From Saprospiraceae bacterium (lineage in GTDB: Bacteria > Bacteroidota > Bacteroidia > Chitinophagales > Saprospiraceae): a DNA stretch of 64,000 bases. The position numbers and the translations under genes were made by a program. This document shows, one piece after another, positions 9,627 to 18,792 of this stretch (the stretch's first letter is position 1; each line of letters starts with the position of its first letter). The notes under the pieces are model-generated. The model ran no database searches. It saw nothing but the letters and a program-made list of their open reading frames with translations, and was not told the origin of the DNA. The stretch is taken from the NCBI GenBank assembly GCA_016787415.1, contig JAEUUT010000070.1:124001-188000 (forward strand). The letters run 5' to 3'.

Positions 9627-9705
9627 GACGGGCTGGTTGGTCTGCCTTCCGCCCGTCATTGTGTTCCTGCAATTATCATTGTTTTCCCGGTCGGTAATCG
9701 GGAAA
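9627..9705 (+). other. Two hairpins in the rplF-rplR gap
   Basis: GACGGGC (9627-9633) pairs with GCCCGTC (9651-9657), and TTTCCCG (9683-9689) pairs with CGGGAAA (9699-9705). Neither is followed by a clear U-tract. They may be mRNA processing or regulatory structures within the 107-base gap; no known r-protein leader motif is recognised. Confidence 0.4.
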
Positions 9706-9724
9706 GCGTAAATGAATAAAAATA

Positions 9725-10066
9725 ATGAAACGCACTAAAAAGCAAAGCCGTCAGCGCATTCACCTGCGTATCCGCAAAAAAGTAAGCGGTACAGCCGAGC
9801 GCCCACGCCTGAGCATATTCCGCTCCAATAAATCCATCTACTGCCAGGTAATCAACGACCTGACAGGCCACACACTGGCTTCGGCTTCTTCTGCCGGACT
9901 TACTGGATCGAAGCAGGAACAGTCAGTAGCAGTAGGCAAACTGATCGCTGAACGTACCAAAGCAGCCGGTATCGACTCCGTAGTATTCGACCGCGGTGGA
10001 TACCTGTACCATGGCCGCGTTAAATCGCTGGCCGACGGCGCTCGCGAAGGTGGCCTGCAGTTCTAA
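9725..10066 (+). CDS. rplR: 50S ribosomal protein L18
   Basis: Protein of 113 residues with the L18 core ([22 protein letters not shown]) and the C-terminal [25 protein letters not shown]18 delivers 5S rRNA to the large subunit together with L5. Confidence 0.96.
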   Translation: MKRTKKQSRQRIHLRIRKKVSGTAERPRLSIFRSNKSIYCQVINDLTGHTLASASSAGLTGSKQEQSVAVGKLIAERTKAAGIDSVVFDRGGYLYHGRVKSLADGAREGGLQF

Positions 10067-10158
10067 ATGAAATAAAAGGCAAAGGGCAAGCGGCAATACC
10101 GAATACCCAGCCTGCTGAATAAAAATTACATCAACATCTCAACCATAGCTCGTCAAAA

Positions 10159-10686
10159 ATGGCACGGCAAGAAAGAGAAAGAGATAATTCCCGCACTTCC
10201 GAAGATTCGGGTCTCAAAGAAAAACTCGTTGCGCTCAACCGCGTAGCCAAAGTAACCAAAGGTGGTCGTACGTTCAGCTTCGCCGCTGTAGTAGTGGTAG
10301 GCGACGGTAAAGGCCGCGTAGGTCAGGGCCTGGGCAAAGCGCGCGAGGTATCCGAAGCAATCGCCAAAGCGGTGAAAGATGCGGAAAAGAACCTCGTGAA
10401 AGTGCCTGTGCTCAACGGTACCATCCCGCACGAAGCCCACGGCAAATTCGACGCAGGTCGCGTATTGATCAAGCCGGCCGCTCACGGTACGGGTGTAATC
10501 GCCGGCGGCGCTATGCGTGCCGTACTGGAAATGGCGGGCATCCACGACGTGTTGGCAAAATCGCAAGGTTCCTCCAACCCGCACAACGTGGTGAAAGCCA
10601 CTATCGCGGCCCTGTCGAGCCTGCGTAGCCCGGTCGAAATCGCTCGTCAGCGCGGTATCTCCATGGAAAAACTGTTCAATGGTTAA
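10159..10686 (+). CDS. rpsE: 30S ribosomal protein S5
   Basis: Protein of 175 residues with the dsRNA-binding domain ([19 protein letters not shown], then [14 protein letters not shown]) and the C-terminal domain ([13 protein letters not shown]). S5 sits at the mRNA entry pore beside S3 and S4 and affects decoding fidelity. Confidence 0.97.
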   Translation: MARQERERDNSRTSEDSGLKEKLVALNRVAKVTKGGRTFSFAAVVVVGDGKGRVGQGLGKAREVSEAIAKAVKDAEKNLVKVPVLNGTIPHEAHGKFDAGRVLIKPAAHGTGVIAGGAMRAVLEMAGIHDVLAKSQGSSNPHNVVKATIAALSSLRSPVEIARQRGISMEKLFNG

Positions 10687-10700
10687 TCAACATCAGAACA

Positions 10701-10730
10701 ACTGATAACTGATAACCGATAACTGATAAC
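10701..10730. repeat. CTGATAA tandem repeat between rpsE and rpmD
   Basis: Four near-identical octamers (CTGATAAC, TGATAACC, GATAACTG, ATAAC) lie in the gap upstream of rpmD, ending six bases before its start codon. A single arm is present. Confidence 0.7.
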
Positions 10731-10735
10731 AAGAC

Positions 10736-10915
10736 ATGAGTAAGGTAAAAATCACCCTCGTCAAAAGCCCGATTGATAAAACAAAACGGCAAAAAGACAC
10801 GCTGGTCGCGTTGGGTTTCCGCAAAGTGAACCAAACCGTCGAGCATGAAAACAATGCTCAGATCAACGGAATGATCCGGGTAGTACACCACCTGGTTCAG
10901 GTAGAAAATGCCTGA
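10736..10915 (+). CDS. rpmD: 50S ribosomal protein L30
   Basis: A 59-residue protein starting MSKVKITLVKSPIDKTKRQ and ending HHLVQVENA, both characteristic of bacterial L30. It is the normal size for the family and lies in the standard S5-L30-L15 order. It is easy to miss because it is so short. Translation starts six bases after a tandem repeat. Confidence 0.95.
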   Translation: MSKVKITLVKSPIDKTKRQKDTLVALGFRKVNQTVEHENNAQINGMIRVVHHLVQVENA

Positions 10916-10948
10916 TTTTAACAAGGCAAACCGCAACAAGCAATAATG

Positions 10949-10967
10949 GCCCGTTGATTTGACGGGC
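10949..10967 (+). other. Small hairpin between rpmD and rplO
   Basis: GCCCGT (10949-10954) pairs with ACGGGC (10962-10967) around a seven-base loop, followed by TGTTTC. The U-tract is too poor for a strong terminator, and a weak attenuating role is only a guess. Confidence 0.35.
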
Positions 10968-11041
10968 TGTTTCAACCAAACATCAAAAACCTGTTGAGGG
11001 TCTTACCCCCACCGGGTTTTCATATCGAATAAAACACAGCA

Positions 11042-11488
11042 ATGGAACTCAATAATCTTCGTCCGGCACAGGGTTCTGTGAAAAAGTCGAAACGTATTGG
11101 TCGCGGAACGGGCTCCGGCCGCGGCGGTACTTCCACACGCGGTCACAAAGGTGATAAAGCCCGTAGCGGCTCGAAAGAGAAACGCCACTTTGAAGGCGGC
11201 CAGACGCCTATGCAACGCCGTCTGCCAAAACGCGGCTTCAAAAACATCAACCGCGAAGAATACGTACCGCTCAATCTGAGCGCCATCGAAGGATATGTGC
11301 AAAAATCCGGCAACTCCACCCTCGACATCGCTGCCCTCGTAGCAGCAGGCCTGGCAAAAGCCAGCCACAAGGTGAAAGTACTCGGCCACGGCACGCTGAC
11401 TTCCAAGGTAAATATCAAAGCGCATGCAGTTTCTGAAGCGGCCAAAGCCGCCATCGAAGCGGCTGGCGGCAGTGTTGAACTGGTTTAA
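11042..11488 (+). CDS. rplO: 50S ribosomal protein L15
   Basis: Protein of 148 residues with the glycine-rich N-terminus (RIGRGTGSGRGGTSTRGHKG) and conserved GGQTPMQRRLPKRGF segment. L15 is a late-assembly 50S protein. It ends 17 bases before secY, the classic L15-SecY pairing. Confidence 0.97.
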   Translation: MELNNLRPAQGSVKKSKRIGRGTGSGRGGTSTRGHKGDKARSGSKEKRHFEGGQTPMQRRLPKRGFKNINREEYVPLNLSAIEGYVQKSGNSTLDIAALVAAGLAKASHKVKVLGHGTLTSKVNIKAHAVSEAAKAAIEAAGGSVELV

Positions 11489-11505
11489 ATCCATCCTTCT
11501 CGGCA

Positions 11506-12870
11506 ATGAAACTATTTACGGTTCTCAAAAATATCTGGAGTATCAAAGAACTCCGCCAGCGCATCCTCTTTACGCTGGGTTTATTGTTGGTATACCGTGT
11601 GGGCACTTTTGTGGTATTGCCGGGGGTTGTTCCGGCAGCGCTCGACAAAGCAGCACAAAACCGCGGTTCCAATGACCTGCTCGGTCTGATCAACGTTTTC
11701 ACAGGTGGCGCGTTCGACAATGCCGCTATTTTTGCACTCGGTGTAATGCCTTATATCACGGCTTCCATCATCGTGCAGTTGCTCGGCTTCGCAGTACCTT
11801 ACTTCCAGCGCCTCCAAACCAAAGAAGGGGAAAGTGGCCGCAAACAGATCAATCAGATCACCCGCCTGCTTACCGTAGCCATTACGCTGGTACAGGGTGG
11901 CGGTTACCTCCAATTGATCCGCAGCACACCAGGCGCCGTTACACCGGAAATTCCTGATGGCCTGTTCTGGTTTACCAATATTATTATCCTGACCGCCGGT
12001 ACCGTATTCTGTATGTGGCTCGGCGAACGGATCACCGATAAAGGCATCGGCAACGGTACTTCCCTGATCATTCAGGCCGGTATCATCGCCCGCCTCCCGC
12101 AGGCATTTGTATTTGAGTTCCAGAAACTCTTCGGCGACAACAAACTGCTGCTGTTCTTCATCGAAATGGCATTCTTCTTCCTGATCGTATTGGCTACTAT
12201 CCTGGTTATTCAGGGCGTGCGCCGTATCCCGATCCAGTTTGCCAAACGTATGGTGGGCCGCTCTGGTGGTTCTATGCCGGCAGCCAGCGCCCGCGATTAC
12301 CTGCCCCTGAAAGTAAACTCTGCCGGTGTAATGCCGATCATCTTTGCTCAGGCACTGATGTTCCTGCCCGCTACTGCCTACCAGTATGTAGCAGGCGCCC
12401 AGGCCAACACCGGTCGCATACACATGTTCAGCGACATCTATTCTTTGGGTTATAATGTCGCATTTTTCCTGCTGATCGTGGTTTGTACCTATGTATATAC
12501 CGCTCTGATGATCAACCCGCAGAATTACGCTGAATACCTGAAGCGCAACAATGCTTTTGTTCCGGGTGTTAAACCGGGTGAAGCAACCTCCGATTATATC
12601 GACAATATCATGACCCGTATTACACTGCCGGGCGCTGTATTCCTCGGTATCCTCGGTATCATGCCATCTATCGCTGCTACCTTCGGTATCAACCAGCAAT
12701 TCGCCCTGTTCTTCGGTGGTACTACGCTGCTGATCATGGTGGGTGTTGCACTCGATACCCTGCAAGTCATCGAAAGTTACCTGTTGACGCAGAAATACGA
12801 TGGTCTTATCAAATCGGGCCGCATCCAGGGTCGTGCTACGCAAGGCCTCCAGGTAGGGCAGCCGCAGTAA
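11506..12870 (+). CDS. secY: Protein translocase subunit SecY
   Basis: Protein of 454 residues with about ten hydrophobic segments, the expected SecY topology. Recognisable parts are the plug and TM2 region (GLINVFTGGAFDNAAIFALG), PYITASIIVQLL, and the cytoplasmic loop GKGIGNGTSLII-like segment. SecY is the pore of the SecYEG inner-membrane translocon, through which the many signal-peptide proteins encoded downstream would pass. The gap to map is seven bases. Confidence 0.97.
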   Translation: MKLFTVLKNIWSIKELRQRILFTLGLLLVYRVGTFVVLPGVVPAALDKAAQNRGSNDLLGLINVFTGGAFDNAAIFALGVMPYITASIIVQLLGFAVPYFQRLQTKEGESGRKQINQITRLLTVAITLVQGGGYLQLIRSTPGAVTPEIPDGLFWFTNIIILTAGTVFCMWLGERITDKGIGNGTSLIIQAGIIARLPQAFVFEFQKLFGDNKLLLFFIEMAFFFLIVLATILVIQGVRRIPIQFAKRMVGRSGGSMPAASARDYLPLKVNSAGVMPIIFAQALMFLPATAYQYVAGAQANTGRIHMFSDIYSLGYNVAFFLLIVVCTYVYTALMINPQNYAEYLKRNNAFVPGVKPGEATSDYIDNIMTRITLPGAVFLGILGIMPSIAATFGINQQFALFFGGTTLLIMVGVALDTLQVIESYLLTQKYDGLIKSGRIQGRATQGLQVGQPQ

Positions 12871-12877
12871 CAACTAC

Positions 12878-13732
12878 ATGGGACTTTTCGGTTCTGGTAA
12901 GGAAGGCAAAAGAGTCTTCTATAAAACCAAAGAAGAAATTGAATTGATGCGCAACGCCAACATGCTGGTGTCCAAAACACTGGGATACATGGGAACGTTG
13001 CTCAAACCGGGAATCACCGGCAAGGAACTGGATAGAGCCGCTGAGGAGTTTATCCGCGACCACAAAGCCCGGCCTGCTTTTAAAGGCTACGGCTCGCCAC
13101 ACAATCCCTTCCCGGGCTCGCTTTGTATCTCGTACAACGACATTGTCGTACACGGGATCCCGGGCAACCGCGCTTTCGGTGAAAACGACATCGCTTCCAT
13201 CGATTGCGGGGTAGAACTGGAGGGCTTCTACGGAGATGCCGCGTTTACCTTCGCTTTTGCAGGGGTCGACGAAGCCACGATGGAACTCCTTCGCGTCACC
13301 TACGGCTCTCTTTACAAAGGCATCGAGCAAGCCGTGCATGGGAAAAGAGTAGGCGATATTTCCTTCGCCGTTCAGGATTTCTGCGAACGCCAACATAAAT
13401 ACGGCGTAGTGCGCGACCTGGTCGGCCATGGAGTCGGACGTTCCTTACACGAAGAACCCGAAGTACCTAACTTCGGAAAACGCGGGAAAGGACCTGTACT
13501 GATGGAAGGACTGGTTATCGCCATCGAACCGATGGTCAATATGGGTGTCAAAGATGTGTATCAGGACAATGACGGGTGGACCATCCATACGAGAGACAGA
13601 AAGCCGAGCGCGCACTACGAACACTCGGTAGCCGTACAAAAAGGAAAAGCAGATATTCTCTCGACACATGAATTTATTTTGGACGCTGTAAAAAATAACA
13701 ATTCATTGAGGGAAATATCCCCAAAAAGTTAG
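12878..13732 (+). CDS. map: Type I methionine aminopeptidase
   Basis: Protein of 284 residues that removes the initiator methionine from nascent proteins. The dinuclear metal site is intact: Asp in SIDCGVE and GDAAFTF, His in [12 protein letters not shown], Glu in IAIEPMV and Glu in HYEHSVAV. An N-terminal extension of about 20 residues ([13 protein letters not shown]) precedes the catalytic core. It is tightly packed behind secY, as in many bacteria. Confidence 0.95.
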   Translation: MGLFGSGKEGKRVFYKTKEEIELMRNANMLVSKTLGYMGTLLKPGITGKELDRAAEEFIRDHKARPAFKGYGSPHNPFPGSLCISYNDIVVHGIPGNRAFGENDIASIDCGVELEGFYGDAAFTFAFAGVDEATMELLRVTYGSLYKGIEQAVHGKRVGDISFAVQDFCERQHKYGVVRDLVGHGVGRSLHEEPEVPNFGKRGKGPVLMEGLVIAIEPMVNMGVKDVYQDNDGWTIHTRDRKPSAHYEHSVAVQKGKADILSTHEFILDAVKNNNSLREISPKS

Positions 13733-13739
13733 ACCTTTG
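13706..13739 (+). promoter_or_regulatory. Possible internal promoter upstream of infA
   Basis: GACCTTTG at 13732-13739, followed by CAGCCC, closely matches the ACCTTTGCAGCCC context of the rplP promoter. A TTG lies at 13706-13708, but the spacer (23 bases) is long and the TA of the consensus is displaced by two bases. It overlaps the end of map. Confidence 0.35.
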
Positions 13740-13764
13740 CAGCCCAAAATTGAAAAGGCATTCT

Positions 13765-13983
13765 ATGTCAAAAGAGGACATCATAAAACAAGACGGAGAA
13801 GTAGCGGAAGCACTCTCCAACGCCAATTTTAAAGTGCGCCTGGAGAATGGTCACGTCATTCTGGCTACCATCTCCGGAAAAATGCGCATGAACTACATTC
13901 GGATTTTGCCTGGCGACAAAGTCTCGGTTGAAATGTCGCCCTACGATCTGACGCGGGGCCGCATCATTTACCGATACAAATAG
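13765..13983 (+). CDS. infA: Translation initiation factor IF-1
   Basis: A 72-residue S1/OB-fold protein from the ATG at 13765 ([13 protein letters not shown]), the standard IF-1 length. An in-frame TTG at 13750 would add five residues that are not part of the family. IF-1 occupies the A site during initiation. The C-terminal [11 protein letters not shown] is typical. Confidence 0.97.
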   Translation: MSKEDIIKQDGEVAEALSNANFKVRLENGHVILATISGKMRMNYIRILPGDKVSVEMSPYDLTRGRIIYRYK

Positions 13984-14028
13984 TCAAGGTGATAAATATA
14001 ATTGTTGCAAACTGAAAATACGCCCGAC

Positions 14029-14145
14029 ATGAAGGTTAAACCGTCTATCAAAAAGCGTTCGGTTGATTGCAAGATTGTTCGCCGGAAAGGCAAACTCTAC
14101 GTAATCAACAAGAAAAACCCGAAATTCAAACAGCGTCAAGGCTAA
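14029..14145 (+). CDS. rpmJ: 50S ribosomal protein L36 (zinc-free form)
   Basis: A 38-residue protein beginning [15 protein letters not shown] and ending [10 protein letters not shown]. Of the four zinc ligands of classical L36 (three Cys and one His), only the second Cys remains; the others are replaced by Ser, Asn and Phe. It should therefore fold without zinc, a form common in Bacteroidota. It lies in the usual IF-1-L36-S13 order. Confidence 0.95.
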   Translation: MKVKPSIKKRSVDCKIVRRKGKLYVINKKNPKFKQRQG

Positions 14146-14219
14146 AACCCGGCGCCCGGTTTGTGCCTGTTGGCACTTGCTGGCACCTTATCAAGGATAC
14201 AACAAATCAACAATAGAAT

Positions 14220-14597
14220 ATGGCACGTATTGCTGGTGTGGATTTGCCCCGGAATAAAAGAGGGCTCATCGGTCTGACCTACATCTACGGAATTGGTCCT
14301 GCTTCGGCAAAAGACATTCTGGAAAAAGCAGGTATTGACGAAAACACAAAAGTGGATCAATGGACCGACGAGAATATCAAGTCCATTACCCGCATCATTG
14401 CCGACGACTACCGTACGGAAGGTCAACTGCGCTCTGAGGTGCAATTGAACATCAAACGCCTCATGGACATTGGCTGCTACCGCGGTCTGCGTCACCGTAA
14501 AGGCCTGCCGCTGCGTGGTCAACGCACCCGTACCAATGCGCGTACCCGTAAGGGCAAACGTAAAACGGTGGCCAACAAGAAAAAAGCAACCAAGTAA
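14220..14597 (+). CDS. rpsM: 30S ribosomal protein S13
   Basis: Protein of 125 residues beginning [15 protein letters not shown], with the helix-two-turn-helix segment and the basic tail [19 protein letters not shown]13 contacts tRNA and forms intersubunit bridge B1 with L5. First gene of the alpha block. Confidence 0.97.
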   Translation: MARIAGVDLPRNKRGLIGLTYIYGIGPASAKDILEKAGIDENTKVDQWTDENIKSITRIIADDYRTEGQLRSEVQLNIKRLMDIGCYRGLRHRKGLPLRGQRTRTNARTRKGKRKTVANKKKATK

Positions 14598-14669
14598 TCA
14601 GACTGCACGGAGCCCTGTTCCGTTGCTACTGGTTTCTTACATAAGTTTTAAAGCACACTACCATATACG

Positions 14670-15062
14670 ATGGCAAAAGGAGCTGCAAAAAAAGTTGTTA
14701 AGCGCAAAGTGAAAATTTCCCCCGAAGGAATTGTCTTCATTCGGGCCAGCTTCAACAATATCATTATTTCTATCACCAACAAGCAAGGTGAAGTCGTGTC
14801 CTGGGCATCTGCCGGTAAAGCAGGTTTCCGTGGTTCCAAGAAAAATACCCCTTACGCTGCGCAAGTGGCTGCCAACGATGCCGCCAAAACGGCTTTCGAA
14901 GCAGGCATGCGTACCGCCGAGGTATTTGTAAAGGGCCCGGGCTCCGGTCGTGAAGCGGCTATCCGCGCAATCGACCAATCGGGTATCAAAGTGACCGTCA
15001 TCAACGACGTAACGCCGATGCCGCACAACGGTTGCCGCCCTCCAAAACGCCGCCGCGTTTAA
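14670..15062 (+). CDS. rpsK: 30S ribosomal protein S11
   Basis: Protein of 130 residues with [29 protein letters not shown] and the C-terminal [15 protein letters not shown], all hallmark S11 segments. S11 lines the platform near the E-site mRNA path. Confidence 0.97.
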   Translation: MAKGAAKKVVKRKVKISPEGIVFIRASFNNIIISITNKQGEVVSWASAGKAGFRGSKKNTPYAAQVAANDAAKTAFEAGMRTAEVFVKGPGSGREAAIRAIDQSGIKVTVINDVTPMPHNGCRPPKRRRV

Positions 15063-15116
15063 TATTTGCCGCTCACTTCACAACTATTGTCGAATCCTAA
15101 CACATTCCTGTAAAGA

Positions 15117-15731
15117 ATGGCTCGTTATACTGGACCTACTACAAAAAAAGCCCGCTCGTTCGGCGACCCGATTTTCGGGTTTGACAAAGCCTTTGAACGT
15201 CGTAAATATCCCCCTGGCCAACACGGCCAGTCGCGGAAGAAAAAACAGGCTTCCAACTACTCTCTCCAGCTGTCGGAGAAGCAGAAAGCCAAGTACACGT
15301 ACGGCGTACTGGAACGTCAGTTCCGCAAAACATTTGTCAGCGCTACCCGTCGCCACGGTGTTACCGGCGAGGTATTGCTCCAACTCCTGGAAGCACGCCT
15401 CGATAACACGGTATACCGCCTGGGTATCTCCCCAACCCGTCGCGGCGCTCGCCAACTCGTCGGCCACCGCCACGTAACGGTGAATGGCAATGTGGTGAAC
15501 ATCCCGTCTTACTCGCTCAAACCGGGCGACGTAGTAGCGGTTCGCGGCAAATCGAAAGGCCTGGAAGTGGTAACCACCCACGCAGGCGCCAAAACCAGCA
15601 ATGTACGCCAGTTCGGATGGCTGGAATGGAACCCCGACAAAATGCAGGGTACTTTCCTCGCTTATCCACAGCGCGACCAGATACCTGAAAAGATCAACGA
15701 ACAGTTGATCGTAGAGTTGTACTCGAAATAA
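15117..15731 (+). CDS. rpsD: 30S ribosomal protein S4 (zinc-free form)
   Basis: Protein of 204 residues with the S4 RNA-binding domain ([26 protein letters not shown]). The N-terminus [19 protein letters not shown] lacks the cysteines of zinc-binding S4 proteins. S4 initiates 30S body assembly. A hairpin follows the gene. Confidence 0.97.
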   Translation: MARYTGPTTKKARSFGDPIFGFDKAFERRKYPPGQHGQSRKKKQASNYSLQLSEKQKAKYTYGVLERQFRKTFVSATRRHGVTGEVLLQLLEARLDNTVYRLGISPTRRGARQLVGHRHVTVNGNVVNIPSYSLKPGDVVAVRGKSKGLEVVTTHAGAKTSNVRQFGWLEWNPDKMQGTFLAYPQRDQIPEKINEQLIVELYSK

Positions 15732-15749
15732 CAACAGCAACGAGGAAAC

Positions 15750-15776
15750 GGTTGGCGCACGGTTACGGCGCCAACC
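15750..15776 (+). terminator. Hairpin between rpsD and rpoA, possible attenuator
   Basis: GGTTGGCGC (15750-15758) pairs perfectly with GCGCCAACC (15768-15776), followed by ATTTTCG. The stem is strong but the U-tract is short, so it could act as a partial terminator or an mRNA-processing structure ahead of rpoA. Confidence 0.45.
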
Positions 15777-15864
15777 ATTTTCGCGTTTGTGCTTTCCAAT
15801 CCTGCCAACCCCGCCCGATAACCAAATTTTGTTTTCCCACCCTTTTTAAGGAGACTTCCACAAT

Positions 15865-16863
15865 ATGAGTATTCTCAATTTCCAAAAGCCTGATAAAATC
15901 CTGCTTCAAAAAGCAACCGATTTTGAAGGCACCTTCGAGTTCAAACCGCTGGAGCCGGGTTTTGGCCAAACGGTGGGCAACTCGCTCCGTCGCGTCCTCC
16001 TGTCTTCCCTGGAAGGCTATGCTATCAGCGCCGTCCGTATCGGTGGCGTCGATCACGAGTTCGCAACCATTCGTGGCGTAGTTGAAGACGTGGTGGATAT
16101 TGTACTCAATCTGAAACAAGTACGCCTGAAACAAGTTATTCAGGATGATAAAAACCCCCAGGAAAAAATCTACCTGACCATCAGCGGCCGCGAGGAATTC
16201 CGCGCAGGTATGATCGAAGAGTTCAACAACGTGTTTAAGGTGATGAATCCGGACCTGCTCATCTGCCGCATGGAGCCGACCATCAACCTCGAAATGGAAC
16301 TGACCATCAGCAAAGGCCGCGGCTACCAGCCCGCCGACGATGGCGCACCGAAAGACCTCGCGATCGGCGTTATTCCGATCGACGCGATCTATACCCCGAT
16401 CAAAAACGTGTCCTACAAAGTAGAAAATACCCGTGTAGGCCAACGTACCGACTACGAAAAACTGACGATCGATATTAAAACCGACGGTACGATCCACCCG
16501 GAAGACGCTATTCGCGAAGCCAGCCGGATCATGATCCAGCACCTGATGCTGATCACCGACGACAATATTACGTTCGATACGCCAACCAGCCGCGAGGAAA
16601 ATGTAGTGGACGAACACATCCTCCACATGCGCAAACTGCTGAAAACGTCGCTCGAAGACCTCGACCTCAGCGTTCGCGCCTACAACTGCCTCAAAGCCGC
16701 CAAGATCAATACCCTGGCCGAAATGGTGCGCTATGATACCCATGAACTGCTCAAATTCCGCAATTTCGGTAAAAAGTCGCTCGTGGAAATCGAAGAACTC
16801 CTGCAAGACAAGGGCCTGACCTTCGGCATGGACCTGGCGAAATACAAACTGGACGAAGAATAA
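15865..16863 (+). CDS. rpoA: DNA-directed RNA polymerase alpha subunit
   Basis: Protein of 332 residues with the N-terminal dimerisation domain (FEFKPLEPGFGQTVGNSLRR, then LLSSLEGYAIS) and the C-terminal alpha-CTD around residues 255-320 (LKTSLEDLDLSVRAYNCLKA, then LLKFRNFGKKSL). Alpha dimers nucleate RNA polymerase assembly and the CTD contacts UP elements and activators. Located between S4 and L17 as usual. Confidence 0.98.
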   Translation: MSILNFQKPDKILLQKATDFEGTFEFKPLEPGFGQTVGNSLRRVLLSSLEGYAISAVRIGGVDHEFATIRGVVEDVVDIVLNLKQVRLKQVIQDDKNPQEKIYLTISGREEFRAGMIEEFNNVFKVMNPDLLICRMEPTINLEMELTISKGRGYQPADDGAPKDLAIGVIPIDAIYTPIKNVSYKVENTRVGQRTDYEKLTIDIKTDGTIHPEDAIREASRIMIQHLMLITDDNITFDTPTSREENVVDEHILHMRKLLKTSLEDLDLSVRAYNCLKAAKINTLAEMVRYDTHELLKFRNFGKKSLVEIEELLQDKGLTFGMDLAKYKLDEE

Positions 16864-16868
16864 AAAAC

Positions 16869-16953
16869 GAGTGATGAGTTATAAGTGATGAGTTATGAGT
16901 GGCCTACATAGCGCCCTCCATGCTCATAACTCATAACTCATAACTCATAACTC
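16869..16953. repeat. Palindromic AACTCAT repeat between rpoA and rplQ
   Basis: The left arm (16869-16899, GAGTTATAAGTGATGAG) pairs with the right arm (16923-16953, four CATAACT units) over about 30 bases with a few mismatches. The same heptamer is found before rplN. Confidence 0.8.
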
Positions 16954-17029
16954 TAACAAAGTGTGGTAACCGCATGAGCGCTTAATACGCTGCTCCGGTG
17001 CCGCCACCTACAAAAAAGGTACCCGTACC

Positions 17030-17701
17030 ATGAGACACGGAGATAAAGTAAACAACCTCGGACGCACCGCGTCGCACCGCCGCGCACTGCTGGCCAACCT
17101 GGCGATTTCGCTGATCGAACACAAACGTATCACCACCACGCTGGCTAAAGCCAAGGCACTGCGTCGCTACGCCGAGCCACTGATTACGAAATCGAAAGAC
17201 AACTCCACACACTCGCGCCGCGTAGTGTTCAGTTACCTGCAAAATAAAGAAGCTGTAACTGAACTGTTTGGCCCGATCGCTTCCAAAATTGCTGATCGCC
17301 CGGGTGGTTACCTCCGCGTAATTAAGCTCGGCTTCCGCCGCGGTGATGGCGCTGAAACGGCGATGATCGAATTCGTCGACTTCAACGAAGTGTACAACCC
17401 GAATGCCGGCAAAGTGAAAACTGCGAAGAAAACCCGTCGTGGTGGCGCTCGCAAAGCCGCTGCTGCCGCTCCGGCTGTAGAAGAGGCCCCAGCCGTCGTA
17501 GAAGACGTGGTGGAAGAAGTTGCTGCACCAGTTGTAGACGAACCGGTAGTAGAACAAGTGGTAGAAGAAGCCGCTCCTGTCGTGGAAGCCGCTGCTGAAG
17601 TGGCCGAAGAAGCCGCTCCGGAAGTAGTAGCAGAAGCCACCGAAGAAGCACCTGCTGCCGACGAAACACCGGCTACCGACGAAGAAGAGAAAAAAGATTA
17701 A
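17030..17701 (+). CDS. rplQ: 50S ribosomal protein L17 with a charged tail
   Basis: Residues 1-125 are canonical L17 ([20 protein letters not shown] to [10 protein letters not shown]), which lies near the tunnel exit. Residues 127-145 are strongly basic ([15 protein letters not shown]), and 146-223 are a low-complexity Ala/Val/Glu/Pro stretch ending DEEEKKD. Such tails occur on L17 in some Bacteroidota and are expected to be disordered. This is the last gene of the superoperon, followed by a terminator hairpin. Confidence 0.96.
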   Translation: MRHGDKVNNLGRTASHRRALLANLAISLIEHKRITTTLAKAKALRRYAEPLITKSKDNSTHSRRVVFSYLQNKEAVTELFGPIASKIADRPGGYLRVIKLGFRRGDGAETAMIEFVDFNEVYNPNAGKVKTAKKTRRGGARKAAAAAPAVEEAPAVVEDVVEEVAAPVVDEPVVEQVVEEAAPVVEAAAEVAEEAAPEVVAEATEEAPAADETPATDEEEKKD

Positions 17702-17707
17702 TTTTGA

Positions 17708-17738
17708 TTTGGTGGAGGTGCAAGGGTTCTTACATTTG
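17708..17738 (+). promoter_or_regulatory. Promoter of the tRNA-Ala gene
   Basis: TTTG at 17708-17711 and TACATTTG at 17731-17738 are separated by exactly 19 bases, an excellent Bacteroidota consensus match. Transcription would begin around 17744, about ten bases before the mature tRNA. The -7 box lies inside the right half of the rplQ terminator hairpin. Confidence 0.75.
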
Positions 17739-17746
17739 CACCTCCA
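17713..17746 (+). terminator. Rho-independent terminator of the ribosomal superoperon
   Basis: TGGAGGTGCAA (17713-17723) and TTGCACCTCCA (17736-17746) form a perfect 11-bp stem with a 12-base loop, followed by TTTATAA. It lies 12 bases after the rplQ stop and shares bases with the tRNA promoter. Confidence 0.75.
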
Positions 17747-17753
17747 TTTATAA

Positions 17754-17827
<74 letters not shown>

Positions 17828-17838
17828 CATTGATTATC

Positions 17839-17870
17839 AAGGGTTTGCGCGTAAGCGTGAACCCTTTTTT
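17839..17870 (+). terminator. Terminator after tRNA-Ala
   Basis: AAGGGTTTGCGC and GCGTGAACCCTT form a 12-bp stem (two wobble pairs) closed by a GTAA tetraloop, followed by a run of T. A textbook intrinsic terminator. Confidence 0.8.
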
Positions 17871-18241
17871 ATTGGGCGGTTTAAACATGGTTTAAACAAT
17901 TAGAGATTTTGCTGAATAAGCCTTTTGATAAATTAGAAGGATAAAAGTTAGAAACCCGATAACAAACAGGAAAAAATGCCCCACACCGCCATGTGGCTAT
18001 TACAACACCCATAGACTTCGGCATTAGAGCACTCACTTTTGCGTATGGCGGCGATTGATGCCACTGCGCAATCTGCTGCCGATGCTCCCTGACTCAGCCT
18101 TGATTTCCCCTTCATCGGGACGCCAAATAAGGCGACAAATTCCCAGGTATGTCTTAAAGACTCATCAGCATATCCATTTTTTGCTATATTTATTCCCACC
18201 TGGCAACCCTTGCCGCTATTTTCCTGAATAGAATAGAGACT
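17871..18241. other. Intergenic region between tRNA-Ala and the ECF sigma factor
   Basis: About 370 bases with no supported gene. A 105-codon frame on the minus strand (17948-18265) has no recognisable domain and overlaps the sigma factor start, so it is judged spurious. Base composition drops from the GC-rich r-protein genes to a more AT-rich spacer. No clear promoter was seen ahead of 18242. Confidence 0.5.
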
Positions 18242-18787
18242 GTGAAAAACGAGGAATTGCAGCATATCCTGAATGGCTGCCGGAACAATGACCGGCGCAG
18301 CCAGAAACTACTGTATAACCGCTTCTACGGGTATGCCCTGTCTGTGGCATTGCCTTATTGCAGCCGCGAAGTAGAGGCCCGAGAGGTGCTAAATGATGCT
18401 TTCCTTAAAGTTTTTACGGGTATCGGTCGTTACGATGAGGCGCTCTTATTCACAACCTGGTTGCGGACGATAGTGGTGCGTACAGCCATCAATCATTACC
18501 ACAAGCACATCAATGACATTGTACTGTACGACATGAATGAAGGGCTGGAATTAAGTGCGGATGATGATTTTCTATCTAAAATGGTAGCAAACGATGTGGT
18601 AGCATTAATACAGAAATTACCACCAGGCTATCGCCTGATCCTGAACCTGTTTGCATTGGAAGGCCACACGCACCCGGAAATCGCTGAAATGCTTGGTATT
18701 ACAGTCGGTACCTCCAAGTCAAACCTCTCTAAAGCGCGGGCCAAATTGAAACAACTGATGACCAGTGAATTGATAAACGGCAACTGA
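18242..18787 (+). CDS. ECF-type RNA polymerase sigma factor
   Basis: Protein of 181 residues starting at GTG 18242. Region 2 spans roughly residues 20-90 (EVLNDAFLKVFTGIGRYD, then FTTWLRTIVVRTAINHYHK) and region 4 roughly 120-172, with the helix-turn-helix GHTHPEIAEMLGITVGTSKS. There is no region 1 or 3, as expected for ECF sigma factors. The next gene, five bases downstream, encodes a membrane protein likely to act as its anti-sigma partner. Its regulon may include the copper genes that follow; that link rests on position only. Confidence 0.9.
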   Translation: MKNEELQHILNGCRNNDRRSQKLLYNRFYGYALSVALPYCSREVEAREVLNDAFLKVFTGIGRYDEALLFTTWLRTIVVRTAINHYHKHINDIVLYDMNEGLELSADDDFLSKMVANDVVALIQKLPPGYRLILNLFALEGHTHPEIAEMLGITVGTSKSNLSKARAKLKQLMTSELINGN

Positions 18788-18792
18788 AAAAT

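Noticed and set aside
11581..12873. 430-codon minus-strand frame opposite secY
   Set aside because: Antisense to a certain gene, with Gln/His/Asp-rich composition typical of shadows.
17308..17669. Minus-strand Ser/Thr/Ala-rich and Leu-rich frames opposite rplQ
   Set aside because: Shadows of the Ala/Glu repeat tail of L17.
17948..18265. 105-codon minus-strand frame between the tRNA and the sigma factor
   Set aside because: No family resemblance, odd composition, and it overlaps the start of a certain gene.
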